Of a stretch of DNA of 64,000 nt, positions 1-6,502 are shown one piece after another. The DNA lies in assembly GCA_944324665.1 (NCBI GenBank), contig CALUXD010000003.1, forward strand, positions 62,001 to 126,000. The letters run 5' to 3'. The stretch is from Candidatus Proelusimicrobium volucris (GTDB lineage: Bacteria > Elusimicrobiota > Elusimicrobia > Elusimicrobiales > Elusimicrobiaceae). Within the stretch, counting starts at the first letter, position 1; each line of letters opens with the position of its first letter. Under the pieces are notes generated by a model. That model was not told the origin of the DNA. It did not search any database and was given only the letters and a program-made list of their open reading frames with translations. The translations under genes were made by a program, and so were the position numbers.

Positions 1-100
1 GTTTGTCGTAGCTGCCCGCGGGTATGAACCATGTGCATAAGGCCGTCAGTACTATTATTACGGCCAATATTACAGTGGTGTTAATTTTTATTTTGAACAT
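1..100 (-). CDS. 5' end of a DcuC/YfcC-type membrane transporter (partial)
   Basis: Only the first 33 codons lie in the window; the gene continues past the left edge. The N-terminus is a short basic stretch, then a hydrophobic segment (about residues 8-22), then the sequence TWFIPAGSYDK. A first helix ending in T-W-x-x-P-A-G-S-Y is characteristic of the YfcC / C4-dicarboxylate anaerobic carrier (DcuC, Pfam PF03606) superfamily, which includes inner-membrane dicarboxylate, arginine/ornithine and related carriers. The start is an ATG with a purine-rich GGAGGA about 13 nt upstream, a rather long spacing. Substrate cannot be judged from this fragment. The gene is transcribed divergently from rsmI. 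Confidence 0.6.
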   Translation of the reverse strand, partial: MFKIKINTTVILAVIIVLTALCTWFIPAGSYDK

Positions 101-189
101 TTACCTAACTGCTTCCTCCGTCAAAAGAAAAAATATTATTTTATTAATATATTTTATAAAATAAGATCGTCTATTTGATACAATAAATT

Positions 190-882
190 ATGCTCTACAT
201 CGTACCTACGCCGATAGGCAATTTGCAGGATATAACCCTGCGCGCTTTAGATACTCTTAAAAACGCGGATTTTATTCTTTGCGAGGATACCCGCCAAACG
301 GGCAAACTCCTTAGTTCGTACGGGATAAACGTAAGGACTTTAAGATATAACGAAAACGACGAAAATTCCATAAAGGGTTTGCTTGCTCTTCTTAAAGAGG
401 GCAAGAACTGTGCGCTAGTTTCCGACGCGGGCACGCCTTGCGTGTCCGACCCCGGGTGGAAGCTCGTCAAAGCCGCGCGGAAAGCTGGCGTAAAAGTAAC
501 GGCTTTGCCGGGCCCAAGCGCGGCGGCTTGCGCTTTAAGCGGGGCAGGCATTGGCGGCGGAGGCTTTACTTTCTTGGGTTTTATGCCCAGAAAGCAGGGC
601 AAGATAATCAAAACCGTCAAAGCGGCCTTGGCTTTGCAAAAACCGGTGATAATATATGAATCGCCTTACAGAATAGTGAAACTTTTGGAAATAATAAAAA
701 ACGAAATCGGCCCCAATATCCAAGCCGTAGCGGCAAGAGAGCTCAGCAAAACTTTTGAGGAATACATAAGCGGCAGCGTAAGCGAAGTGTGGGGGGATTT
801 GTCCTCCCGCAAGAAAATACTGGGCGAGTTTGTTTTGATACTGTCGGGCGGAGGCGAGCTCGCGGAAGAAGATGATGACTGA
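190..882 (+). CDS. rsmI: 16S rRNA (cytidine-1402-2'-O)-methyltransferase RsmI
   Basis: This SAM-dependent methyltransferase puts the 2'-O-methyl group on C1402 of 16S rRNA at the ribosomal P site. The 230-residue protein has the tetrapyrrole-methylase fold. The N-terminus carries the family signature YIVPTPIGNLQDITLRALD and CEDTRQTGKLL. A SAM-binding loop VSDAGTPCVSDPG lies near residues 77-90, followed by LPGPSAAACAL and TFLGFMPRK. The C-terminal ARELSKTFEE motif is also typical. Length is slightly short for the family (usually 270-290) because the C-terminal tail is brief. Its end overlaps the next gene by 11 nt, so the two are translationally coupled. A TACAAT hexamer lies only 7 nt before the ATG, so the leader may be very short. 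Confidence 0.93.
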   Translation: MLYIVPTPIGNLQDITLRALDTLKNADFILCEDTRQTGKLLSSYGINVRTLRYNENDENSIKGLLALLKEGKNCALVSDAGTPCVSDPGWKLVKAARKAGVKVTALPGPSAAACALSGAGIGGGGFTFLGFMPRKQGKIIKTVKAALALQKPVIIYESPYRIVKLLEIIKNEIGPNIQAVAARELSKTFEEYISGSVSEVWGDLSSRKKILGEFVLILSGGGELAEEDDD

Positions 883-1495
883 TACCAAAATATTCGATTT
901 AAAAACTTTCGGCAGATCTGAGACGGCATTTTTGGCAGAGGCTTTGCTTTCTGGTAAGACGGCTGTCTTGCCTACCGATACGGTTTACGGAGTGGTGGTA
1001 TGCGCCAAACGGGAATATTTGGGGGCTTTAAACGCCCTTAAAGAAAACCCGCCAGACAAACCCGCGCAAATACTTTGCACCAAAGCGCAGGCTCGGGTTC
1101 TGGCTTTGCCCGGCCCCGCGCTTGACGCCGCGCTTGGAATTTGGCCCAAGCCTTTGACGGCGATCTTGCCAGCTTCCCCGGAAGGGAAAGTTTTAAGCGG
1201 CCTAAATACCGTGGGATTGCGCGTGCCGGCGGGCGGGTTTATGGCGGATCTGTTTGGGGTTATGGGCGCGCCTTTATACGCCAGCAGTGCGAATATGCAC
1301 AGCCTGCCCACACTGGAGCGGGAGGAGGACATACTTGACATTTTCTCCGGAAAGGCCGATATAATAATAAAGGGCGGATTTCTGAAAGCCGCCTCTTCGT
1401 GCGTAGCGGATTTAAGCGTTTGCCCGCCTAAGATAATAAGGGAAGGCGGCCTTGGGGAAAGAGAAAAGCAAATAATATTCTCCAAAATAAAATAA
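872..1495 (+). CDS. Sua5/YciO/YrdC-family protein, probable threonylcarbamoyl-AMP synthase
   Basis: YrdC/Sua5-domain proteins make threonylcarbamoyl-AMP from threonine, bicarbonate and ATP for the t6A37 modification of ANN-decoding tRNAs. The 207-residue protein shows the domain hallmarks: AVLPTDTVYGVVVCA near residues 31-45, LNALKENPPDKP as the nucleotide-binding loop, GLRVPAG and SSANMHSLPT. The usual K-x-R-P signature reads K-E-N-P here, so the Arg is not conserved. That leaves YciO-like activity or a divergent TsaC as alternatives. There is no C-terminal Sua5 domain. It overlaps rsmI by 11 nt, and both products modify decoding-centre RNAs, a common pairing. Confidence 0.8.
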   Translation: MMTDTKIFDLKTFGRSETAFLAEALLSGKTAVLPTDTVYGVVVCAKREYLGALNALKENPPDKPAQILCTKAQARVLALPGPALDAALGIWPKPLTAILPASPEGKVLSGLNTVGLRVPAGGFMADLFGVMGAPLYASSANMHSLPTLEREEDILDIFSGKADIIIKGGFLKAASSCVADLSVCPPKIIREGGLGEREKQIIFSKIK

Positions 1496-1513
1496 TTTTG
1501 TTAATATAGAGTT

Positions 1514-2398
1514 ATGGATAAATACACCACGGTTACATTAATATTGGCATTGTTCTTCTTTTTCCTTGCCTGTTTCCTGCTTTATCTATTGATAAGAAAG
1601 CAGCTGGCCCTCCATGCGGAACGGGCCAGTATCGGCGATTTGAACAAGAGAATAAAGGCGCTGACCCGCAATTTAATGGATATGGTACAGCAGAAAGAAG
1701 ATCTTGAACGGATAAACGATATGCGTTCGAAGTTCGTTTCCGTTGTTGCCCACGATTTGAAACAACCCCTGACACTGCTTAACGGGTACTCCTCGCTTTT
1801 AAGGGAGAATATCAAAGAAGAGGACCGGAATATACTGGACAATATAGACAAAGCCGCCCTCAATATTGAGAGATTGACGAACGATTTGGCGGACGTGTCT
1901 GCGGTGGAATGCGGGCGGATAAAATTAAATTTTTCTAAATTTGTGTTTAACGATCTTATCGAGGAAATATTCAATCAGTACCGGGGAGTGGCCGCCCGCA
2001 AGGATATTGATATGCACCTGATAGATTATCCCGAAAAGATAATGATAGAAGCTGACAGATTCCGCTTAGGGCAGGTATTTAACAATTTGCTTAACAATGC
2101 CTTAAAATTTACGGCGGCTGGCGGTAATGTCGAAATAAAGTATTCCATTGAAGACAATATGGTAAAGACCTTGATACGCGATGACGGATTAGGCATTACT
2201 CATACCGATAGGACGAAAATATTCGACAAATTTCAGCAGTCTGATTTTATCGAGGACGATTTTAAGAAGCAAGGCTGGGGTTTGGGCTTGTCGATAGCCG
2301 ATGAGATTGTAACGATACACGGCGGCCTTATCGGTGCCGACAGCGCGGGGCGCGGCGCGGGGGCAACTTTTTGGATAATTCTGCCGATAAAACATTAA
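1514..2398 (+). CDS. Membrane-anchored sensor histidine kinase
   Basis: The 294-residue protein has one N-terminal membrane segment (residues about 7-27) and no periplasmic sensor domain. A short coiled coil (residues 30-70) leads to a HisKA dimerisation helix with the H-box VVAHDLKQPLTLLNGYSSLL; the phospho-accepting His is residue 80. The HATPase_c domain follows, with the N-box NNLLNNALKF, the G1 box DDGLGI, an F-box-like IFDKFQQS and the G2 box GWGLGLSIA. This is a complete kinase core. With no extracellular domain, the stimulus is likely sensed in the membrane or cytoplasm. No response regulator is adjacent; the nearest one is the stand-alone receiver at 49608. A strong terminator follows. 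Confidence 0.92.
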   Translation: MDKYTTVTLILALFFFFLACFLLYLLIRKQLALHAERASIGDLNKRIKALTRNLMDMVQQKEDLERINDMRSKFVSVVAHDLKQPLTLLNGYSSLLRENIKEEDRNILDNIDKAALNIERLTNDLADVSAVECGRIKLNFSKFVFNDLIEEIFNQYRGVAARKDIDMHLIDYPEKIMIEADRFRLGQVFNNLLNNALKFTAAGGNVEIKYSIEDNMVKTLIRDDGLGITHTDRTKIFDKFQQSDFIEDDFKKQGWGLGLSIADEIVTIHGGLIGADSAGRGAGATFWIILPIKH

Positions 2399-2417
2399 AA
2401 GGTTTTTTACTGTTTGG

Positions 2418-2453
2418 CGCGCGGGGCATTATCAGCCGCCGCGCGTTTTTTTT
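2418..2453 (+). terminator. Intrinsic terminator after the histidine kinase gene
   Basis: CGCGCGG (2418-2424) pairs with CCGCGCG (2439-2445) and is followed directly by eight T residues. It ends the rsmI-to-kinase transcript about 20 nt past the stop codon and separates it from the convergent folate/queuosine operon. Confidence 0.85.
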
Positions 2454-2506
2454 GAGCGTAGAAAATAGAATATTCACTAAAGCTTAAAATGTGCGTAATT
2501 GCCGCA

Positions 2507-3028
2507 TTATGAAATAGCCAAGGCCAAAGTGTCGGAAAGTTTTGTTACCGTGCTTTCCTTTTTTTCTGCCATAAGCTCCTCATAAAGCAGGGCTATGCTT
2601 TTGCCCGATACGGGATCTATAAAATCGGGCGCGATTTGTTTTAGCGGCAGCAGGACGAATTCCCTTTTTCTAAAAGACTGATGAGGAATGTAAAGCTGGG
2701 GGAAAGTTACGATTTCATTATCGTAGAAAATAATATCCAAATCTATTTCGCGCGGCGCGTCGCGGAAGCTCTTTTGGCGGCCGAGACGAGTTTCTATTTC
2801 CTTTAAAGAGGCTAATAGCTGTATCGGCGATAAATCGGTTTTGGCTTCAAGCGCGCCGTTGATGAAGTCTTCCTGCTCCAAAAAACCTTCGGGTTTGCTT
2901 AAATAAAGCGGGGATATTTGGCATACGCGGCAAAAGGCAGAAAGGCCCTGCAACGCTTTAAGGATATTTCCTTTAGCGTCGCCTTTATTTGCCCCGAAAG
3001 CTATATAAACGGTTTTATGATTCTTCAT
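2507..3028 (-). CDS. folK: 2-amino-4-hydroxy-6-hydroxymethyldihydropteridine pyrophosphokinase (HPPK)
   Basis: FolK transfers pyrophosphate from ATP to 6-hydroxymethyl-7,8-dihydropterin, the step before dihydropteroate synthesis. The 173-residue protein has the HPPK fold: YIAFGANKGDAKGNILKALQ at the N-terminus, LYLSKPEGFLEQEDFINGA, and the catalytic loop RDAPREIDLDIIFYDN with the metal-binding D-x-D pair. IPHQSFRKREFVLLPL follows, where HPPK usually has P-H-P/x-x-x-x-R-x-F-V-L-x-P-L. It is the last gene of the minus-strand operon and overlaps its upstream neighbour by 14 nt. No intrinsic terminator with a clear T-run is visible between it and the convergent kinase gene. Confidence 0.93.
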   Translation of the reverse strand: MKNHKTVYIAFGANKGDAKGNILKALQGLSAFCRVCQISPLYLSKPEGFLEQEDFINGALEAKTDLSPIQLLASLKEIETRLGRQKSFRDAPREIDLDIIFYDNEIVTFPQLYIPHQSFRKREFVLLPLKQIAPDFIDPVSGKSIALLYEELMAEKKESTVTKLSDTLALAIS

Positions 3029-3365
3029 AAGAGGCCGAATAATTTTCCTTTTCCCTAAGGGTTATTCTTACAGCCGAAGGAAAAACTTTCTTTACTTCCC
3101 TAAATATATAATAGGCCAAATTTTCCGTTGTGGGAAGGGGCAGAATTTCGTTTAGGCTGCGGCCTTCAAGTTTTACGTTTATTTTTTTGAGCAGATCTTC
3201 CACTTTTCGGAAGTCTTCTATATAACCTTCCTCGTTAAGAGGTGCGCGGAGGGTTATATCATATTTAAAATCGTGGCGGTGGAGCGGCTCGCTAAGCGTT
3301 TTGTCGTGGGAGTGAAAAGCCCCGAAAGCCGAGCTTACGGTTATGGAAAAATTTTTATTTGGCAT
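3015..3365 (-). CDS. PTPS-III-like 6-pyruvoyltetrahydropterin synthase family protein, candidate replacement for FolB
   Basis: The 116-residue protein belongs to the PTPS/QueD (COG0720) fold: an N-terminal strand with a candidate zinc His (SAFGAFH), a second pair of His residues in HRH, and the C-terminal TTENLAYYIFREV and ITLREKE motifs. Canonical QueD has C-x-x-x-H-G-H. Here the Cys position is absent and the residues before the His pair read E-P-L-H-R-H, that is E-x-x-H-x-H. In the PTPS-III subfamily, Glu replaces the catalytic Cys and the enzyme cleaves dihydroneopterin-type substrate to 6-hydroxymethyl-dihydropterin, bypassing FolB. The gene sits between folP and folK, no folB is visible, and a genuine queD lies upstream. 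The role is therefore inferred as the FolB bypass. Confidence 0.72.
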   Translation of the reverse strand: MPNKNFSITVSSAFGAFHSHDKTLSEPLHRHDFKYDITLRAPLNEEGYIEDFRKVEDLLKKINVKLEGRSLNEILPLPTTENLAYYIFREVKKVFPSAVRITLREKENYSASYEES

Positions 3366-4128
3366 AAACTTCCTCCAAAGCTGAAACGGTTTCTTTTACG
3401 TCGTGTACTCTAAGGTATGAGGCGCCTTGCCTCGCGGCCATTTGGGCGCATTTAAGGGATATTTCAAGGGATTTGTCGGTAAAGGATTTGCGTGAGGCTC
3501 CTATAAGCAAAGGAAAGCCCAAATCCTTGAAACGGGAGATATTTTCCAAAAGGAGCCAATTTTGTTCTCTTGTTTTTGCAAAACCCAAGCCGATATCCAA
3601 TATTATGTTTTCTTTGTTTACGCCATGCTCTTGGGCAAGGGCGATTTTCTGTTCAAAGAAAGAAGAAATCTCCTTAAAAATATCTTTGTAGTCGCAGAAG
3701 TTTTGCATAGTATCGGGCATACCCTTTATATGCATTATTACCAGTTTTGCGCCATATTGGGCGGCCAAATCGGCCAGGCGCAAATCTTTAAGGCCGCTGA
3801 TGTCGTTTATTATTTGGGCGCCTTCGCGCAAGGCGGAAAGGGCCGTTTCATAGTGGTAAGTATCGACGGATATAACGGCGTTTGGGAAATGTTTTTTGAT
3901 TTCTCTTATCGCCGGCAGTACGCGTTTTGTTTCCTCCGCGCTTTGTACTTTGGCGGCGCCGGGGCGGGTGGATTCCCCGCCGATGTCCAAGATATCGGCG
4001 CCTTCTTGCAGGATTTGTTCGGCCCGAGCGAGAACCGCGGGCAAATCCGCATATCTGCCGCCGTCAAAGAAGGAATCGGGCGTAACGTTAAGTATGCCCA
4101 TAATTAAGGGCTTTTTAGTTTCAGACAT
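3355..4128 (-). CDS. folP: Dihydropteroate synthase
   Basis: FolP condenses hydroxymethyl-dihydropterin pyrophosphate with p-aminobenzoate. The 257-residue TIM barrel shows every signature: IMGILNVTPDSFFDGG at the N-terminus, ADILDIGGESTRPGA, ISVDTYHYETA, IINDISGLKD, KLVIMHIKGMP, IILDIGLGFAKTREQN, LLIGASRKSF and LRVHDVKETV at the C-terminus. It is intact and of normal length. It overlaps folE upstream by 8 nt and the PTPS-like gene downstream by 11 nt, indicating translational coupling in the operon. Confidence 0.96.
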   Translation of the reverse strand: MSETKKPLIMGILNVTPDSFFDGGRYADLPAVLARAEQILQEGADILDIGGESTRPGAAKVQSAEETKRVLPAIREIKKHFPNAVISVDTYHYETALSALREGAQIINDISGLKDLRLADLAAQYGAKLVIMHIKGMPDTMQNFCDYKDIFKEISSFFEQKIALAQEHGVNKENIILDIGLGFAKTREQNWLLLENISRFKDLGFPLLIGASRKSFTDKSLEISLKCAQMAARQGASYLRVHDVKETVSALEEVYAK

Positions 4129-4747
4129 TTTGTACGAACTGCAAAAATTCCTGGCGGACTTCAGGCTTGTTGAAAGCGCCTCTGAGTGCGCTGGTAATCA
4201 TTTCGGCCTGATTTTTTTCCACGCCTCTGGCGCAGATGCACATGTGTTTTGCTTTGCATACGACCATAACTCCCAGCGGGTGGAGGTGTTCCATAAGGCT
4301 GTCGGCAATTTGAGCGACGAGCTTTTCCTGTATTTGCAGCCTTCTGGAGTAAATCTCTACAAGGCGCGCTAATTTGGAAATGCCCAAAACTCTCTTATTT
4401 GGCAGATATCCTATGCTGATAGTCCCGAAGAAGGGGAGGAAATGATGTTCGCAGGTGCTGTAAAACTCTATATTTTTAAGGATTACCATTTCATCGCAGG
4501 AACCTTCCGTAAAAGTTTTTAACACGCTTTCTGGCTTTTGATTGTATCCGCTGAAAAGCTTTCCCCAGCTTTTTATAATGCGTTTTGGGGTTTCCTTAAG
4601 GCCTTCGCGCTCGGGGTCGTCGCCGATGTAGGCGAGCATATTTTTAATGCTTTGCCTTATTTCCTCTTCGCTTATTTTACGTCTATCAGCTTGTGAAGCT
4701 GCACGCTTAACCTTATTTGCGGATTTTGTTTTATTAGTTCTAGGCAT
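4121..4747 (-). CDS. folE: GTP cyclohydrolase I
   Basis: FolE1 converts GTP to 7,8-dihydroneopterin triphosphate, the shared precursor of folate and 7-deazaguanines. The 208-residue protein has a basic, low-complexity N-terminal extension (about residues 1-25), then IKNMLAYIGDDPEREGLKETP. The Zn/catalytic motif CEHHFLPFFG is present with a second Cys in VVCKAKHMC. KLARLVEIYSRRLQIQEKL and TSALRGAF complete the family signature. The chosen ATG lies inside the end of queE (76-nt overlap) and has AAGGAG 11 nt upstream. No later in-frame start precedes the conserved core, so the long overlap appears genuine. Its position between the que and fol genes fits its double role. Confidence 0.95.
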   Translation of the reverse strand: MPRTNKTKSANKVKRAASQADRRKISEEEIRQSIKNMLAYIGDDPEREGLKETPKRIIKSWGKLFSGYNQKPESVLKTFTEGSCDEMVILKNIEFYSTCEHHFLPFFGTISIGYLPNKRVLGISKLARLVEIYSRRLQIQEKLVAQIADSLMEHLHPLGVMVVCKAKHMCICARGVEKNQAEMITSALRGAFNKPEVRQEFLQFVQNV

Positions 4748-5283
4748 TTTATAAGATTCTCCTTTTTGTTTCCTTCGGGCTGAATAAAAAGCGTTGCGCC
4801 GTTTTTAAGATATTTCTGATAATCAAGCGCTTGGCTGGAGCTTTGCGGATTATCGTCTACTACGCATTTTATCGCATCGGCTTTTTTAAGCATTTCCGGG
4901 TGTGGATTTCTTTTTGGCGAAACGGTTAGACATTTTACTTTTTGAGTATCAATATTTATTGAACCGTTCGTTTCGATATGTATTTCAAATCCGTTTGAAT
5001 GAAGTAAATCCAAAAGCGGGGTTATTTGCTGTTCGCACGGTTCTCCGCCAGTGATGACTATTCTGGGACAGTTGTATTTTTTGATTTCGTCTAAAATCGA
5101 CTGCGGCGCCAGGCGCATATTTGTCTGCGCGGCGTATTTTGTATCGCACCAAGAGCAGCCCATTGTACAGCCCGCCAGGCGCACAAAAACGGCGGCGCAG
5201 CCGGTATAGGGGCCTTCGCCTTGTATGGAGTAGAAAATTTCGTTAATGTTAAGGCAATCTGACGACACTTGCGCAGTCCTCAT
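4672..5283 (-). CDS. queE: 7-carboxy-7-deazaguanine synthase
   Basis: QueE is a radical-SAM enzyme that contracts the ring of 6-carboxy-tetrahydropterin to 7-carboxy-7-deazaguanine. The 203-residue protein begins INEIFYSIQGEGPYTG. The cluster-binding motif is C-T-M-G-C-S-W-C-D-T (CxxxCxxC type with reduced spacing as in QueE), followed by IVITGGEPCEQQ and HIETNGS. The C-terminus LSVQLHKLIDV is the family ending, so the 3' end overlapping folE is real. It overlaps queD by 35 nt. A plausible translation start is the ATG at 5283 within queD. Confidence 0.93.
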   Translation of the reverse strand: MRTAQVSSDCLNINEIFYSIQGEGPYTGCAAVFVRLAGCTMGCSWCDTKYAAQTNMRLAPQSILDEIKKYNCPRIVITGGEPCEQQITPLLDLLHSNGFEIHIETNGSINIDTQKVKCLTVSPKRNPHPEMLKKADAIKCVVDDNPQSSSQALDYQKYLKNGATLFIQPEGNKKENLIKCLELIKQNPQIRLSVQLHKLIDVK

Positions 5284-5596
5284 TTTCCCATATTTCCAAG
5301 GTCTTTAATGTCAGGCCTTTTTCTGCAAGCATTTTTGCGGTTTTGTCGAAAATGGCTTGGCAAAGATTTTCCGCCGTGGGGTTGGGGAAGAAATCGTTTA
5401 GGAATTTATGGTCCGGCAAAACGGAATCAAGCATAGGCTTGAGCAGTTTAAAATCGTATACCATACCGTCGGAGCGGATCGGCCCCTCGATTTCAAATAC
5501 CGCTTTCCAGGTATGGCCGTGCAGGTTGGCGCAATCGCCTTGATAATTGGGAAGGCGATGCGCCGAACTGAATTTTCTAATTATTCTCAGAATCAT
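5249..5596 (-). CDS. queD: 6-carboxy-5,6,7,8-tetrahydropterin synthase
   Basis: QueD converts dihydroneopterin triphosphate to 6-carboxy-tetrahydropterin for queuosine precursor synthesis. The ATG at 5596 is chosen because it has AAGGA just upstream and starts the conserved core (MILRIIRKFSSAHRL); an upstream in-frame ATG at 5629 only adds 11 non-conserved residues. The canonical active site is intact: F-S-S-A-H for the first zinc His and CANLHGH for the catalytic Cys and the other two zinc ligands. PTAENLCQAIFD and the C-terminal LEIWENEDCASV are also typical. The gene overlaps the end of the upstream membrane protein gene by 20 nt. It is clearly different from the second PTPS-fold protein at 3015. 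Confidence 0.94.
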   Translation of the reverse strand: MILRIIRKFSSAHRLPNYQGDCANLHGHTWKAVFEIEGPIRSDGMVYDFKLLKPMLDSVLPDHKFLNDFFPNPTAENLCQAIFDKTAKMLAEKGLTLKTLEIWENEDCASVVRLP

Positions 5597-6437
5597 TTTT
5601 TCCTTCGTCCGAAGAGGATTGTTCCTCATTGTTTTCGGTGTTTTGCGGCAAGGATTGTTCCGGTTCTTCGGGCAGATCCTGCAGTCTTTTGGCGTTAAAG
5701 ATGATTTGGCCGTATATTACGAATACCGCCAAATAGGCGAAGCCGACCAAAAAGCCTGGAATAGGCGTAAAGTAGCTTATCAAATAGATAAGCAGGGCTG
5801 GCGCTTGGATATAGCAGGCGATTTTGAAGTTGTCGCCGCTTTTCGTCGGCACGCGCATAGTTCTGCCTAAGACCAGCACCACCACAAAAGCCAAAAGCAG
5901 CATGAACGGGATCCTGAATATCTGCGCCAAAAGCATAAAGGCCAGTATTACGCCCATGGCCATATTGGCGACGGGCTCTTTGGAGGCGTTTAAAGTTTCG
6001 CGGTCGATATTGGCGTTAATGTCGGCCGGTATTTGCGATTCTTGGAAGCGGTCCTGCAAAGAGAAGTAAACCTTGTCCGCGCTTATTAAGAGTAAGGTGC
6101 CGGAGGTTCTCATCTCCGTCGGGTATACGGGTTCGGTCCTGCCGGTATCAAAAACTATGTTGTAGCCTCCGAGGGTTTCGGGGCTTATGGTCAGGGGCTG
6201 ATTGTTATTTACTTTTATTTTACCGTTGGTAATTTCCATTTCCGGCAAATAGTCAATCATCGTATCGACGGTTTGGGATATGGTCGGCCCCATAAAGATG
6301 ACCGAAAACAATGAAGTCAGAACAACTGTTATTACGGATATATAAACCACAAAGAAGAATGCTCTCCAAGCGGATTTACCCAGGCTTTCCAAATAGAATT
6401 TCATATTGTACAACGCTTTTATCGGACCGAGCAACAT
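5577..6437 (-). CDS. DUF1189-like integral membrane protein
   Basis: This 286-residue protein has a first membrane segment near residues 27-50, an extracytoplasmic region (about 55-155) and four further hydrophobic segments between about 160 and 258, then an acidic cytoplasmic tail rich in Glu, Asn and Ser. The external region contains MEITNGKIKVNNNQPLTI and NIVFDTGRTE. This arrangement (I-x-N/D-G-K followed by a Pro and an I-D-T strand) matches the DUF1189 family, whose function is not established. It is the first gene of the queuosine/folate operon and overlaps queD by 20 nt. The ATG is preceded by AGGGAGGATTT, a strong ribosome-binding site. A link to pterin chemistry is not evident; it may simply be co-transcribed. 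Confidence 0.6.
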   Translation of the reverse strand: MLLGPIKALYNMKFYLESLGKSAWRAFFFVVYISVITVVLTSLFSVIFMGPTISQTVDTMIDYLPEMEITNGKIKVNNNQPLTISPETLGGYNIVFDTGRTEPVYPTEMRTSGTLLLISADKVYFSLQDRFQESQIPADINANIDRETLNASKEPVANMAMGVILAFMLLAQIFRIPFMLLLAFVVVLVLGRTMRVPTKSGDNFKIACYIQAPALLIYLISYFTPIPGFLVGFAYLAVFVIYGQIIFNAKRLQDLPEEPEQSLPQNTENNEEQSSSDEGKNDSENN

Positions 6438-6466
6438 AAATCCTCCCTAAAATGATATATTACCTA

Positions 6467-6472
6467 TATAAT
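6467..6472 (+). promoter_or_regulatory. Possible -10 element for the alpha-2-macroglobulin operon
   Basis: A perfect TATAAT lies 30 nt before the ATG at 6503 in the 65-nt gap between the divergent operons. No good -35 hexamer is seen 16-18 nt upstream, so this is a weak call. The strong ribosome-binding site GCGGAGG follows at 6490-6496. Confidence 0.4.
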
Positions 6473-6502
6473 AAGTATAGCAAACTTAGCGGAGGTTATT
6501 TT

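Noticed and set aside
3562-4107. Plus-strand frame opposite folP
   Set aside because: FolP shows all family motifs on the minus strand; the antisense frame is a composition effect.
5597-5629. Upstream ATG for queD adding 11 residues
   Set aside because: The ATG at 5596 has AAGGA just upstream and opens the conserved domain; the extra residues are not conserved-looking.
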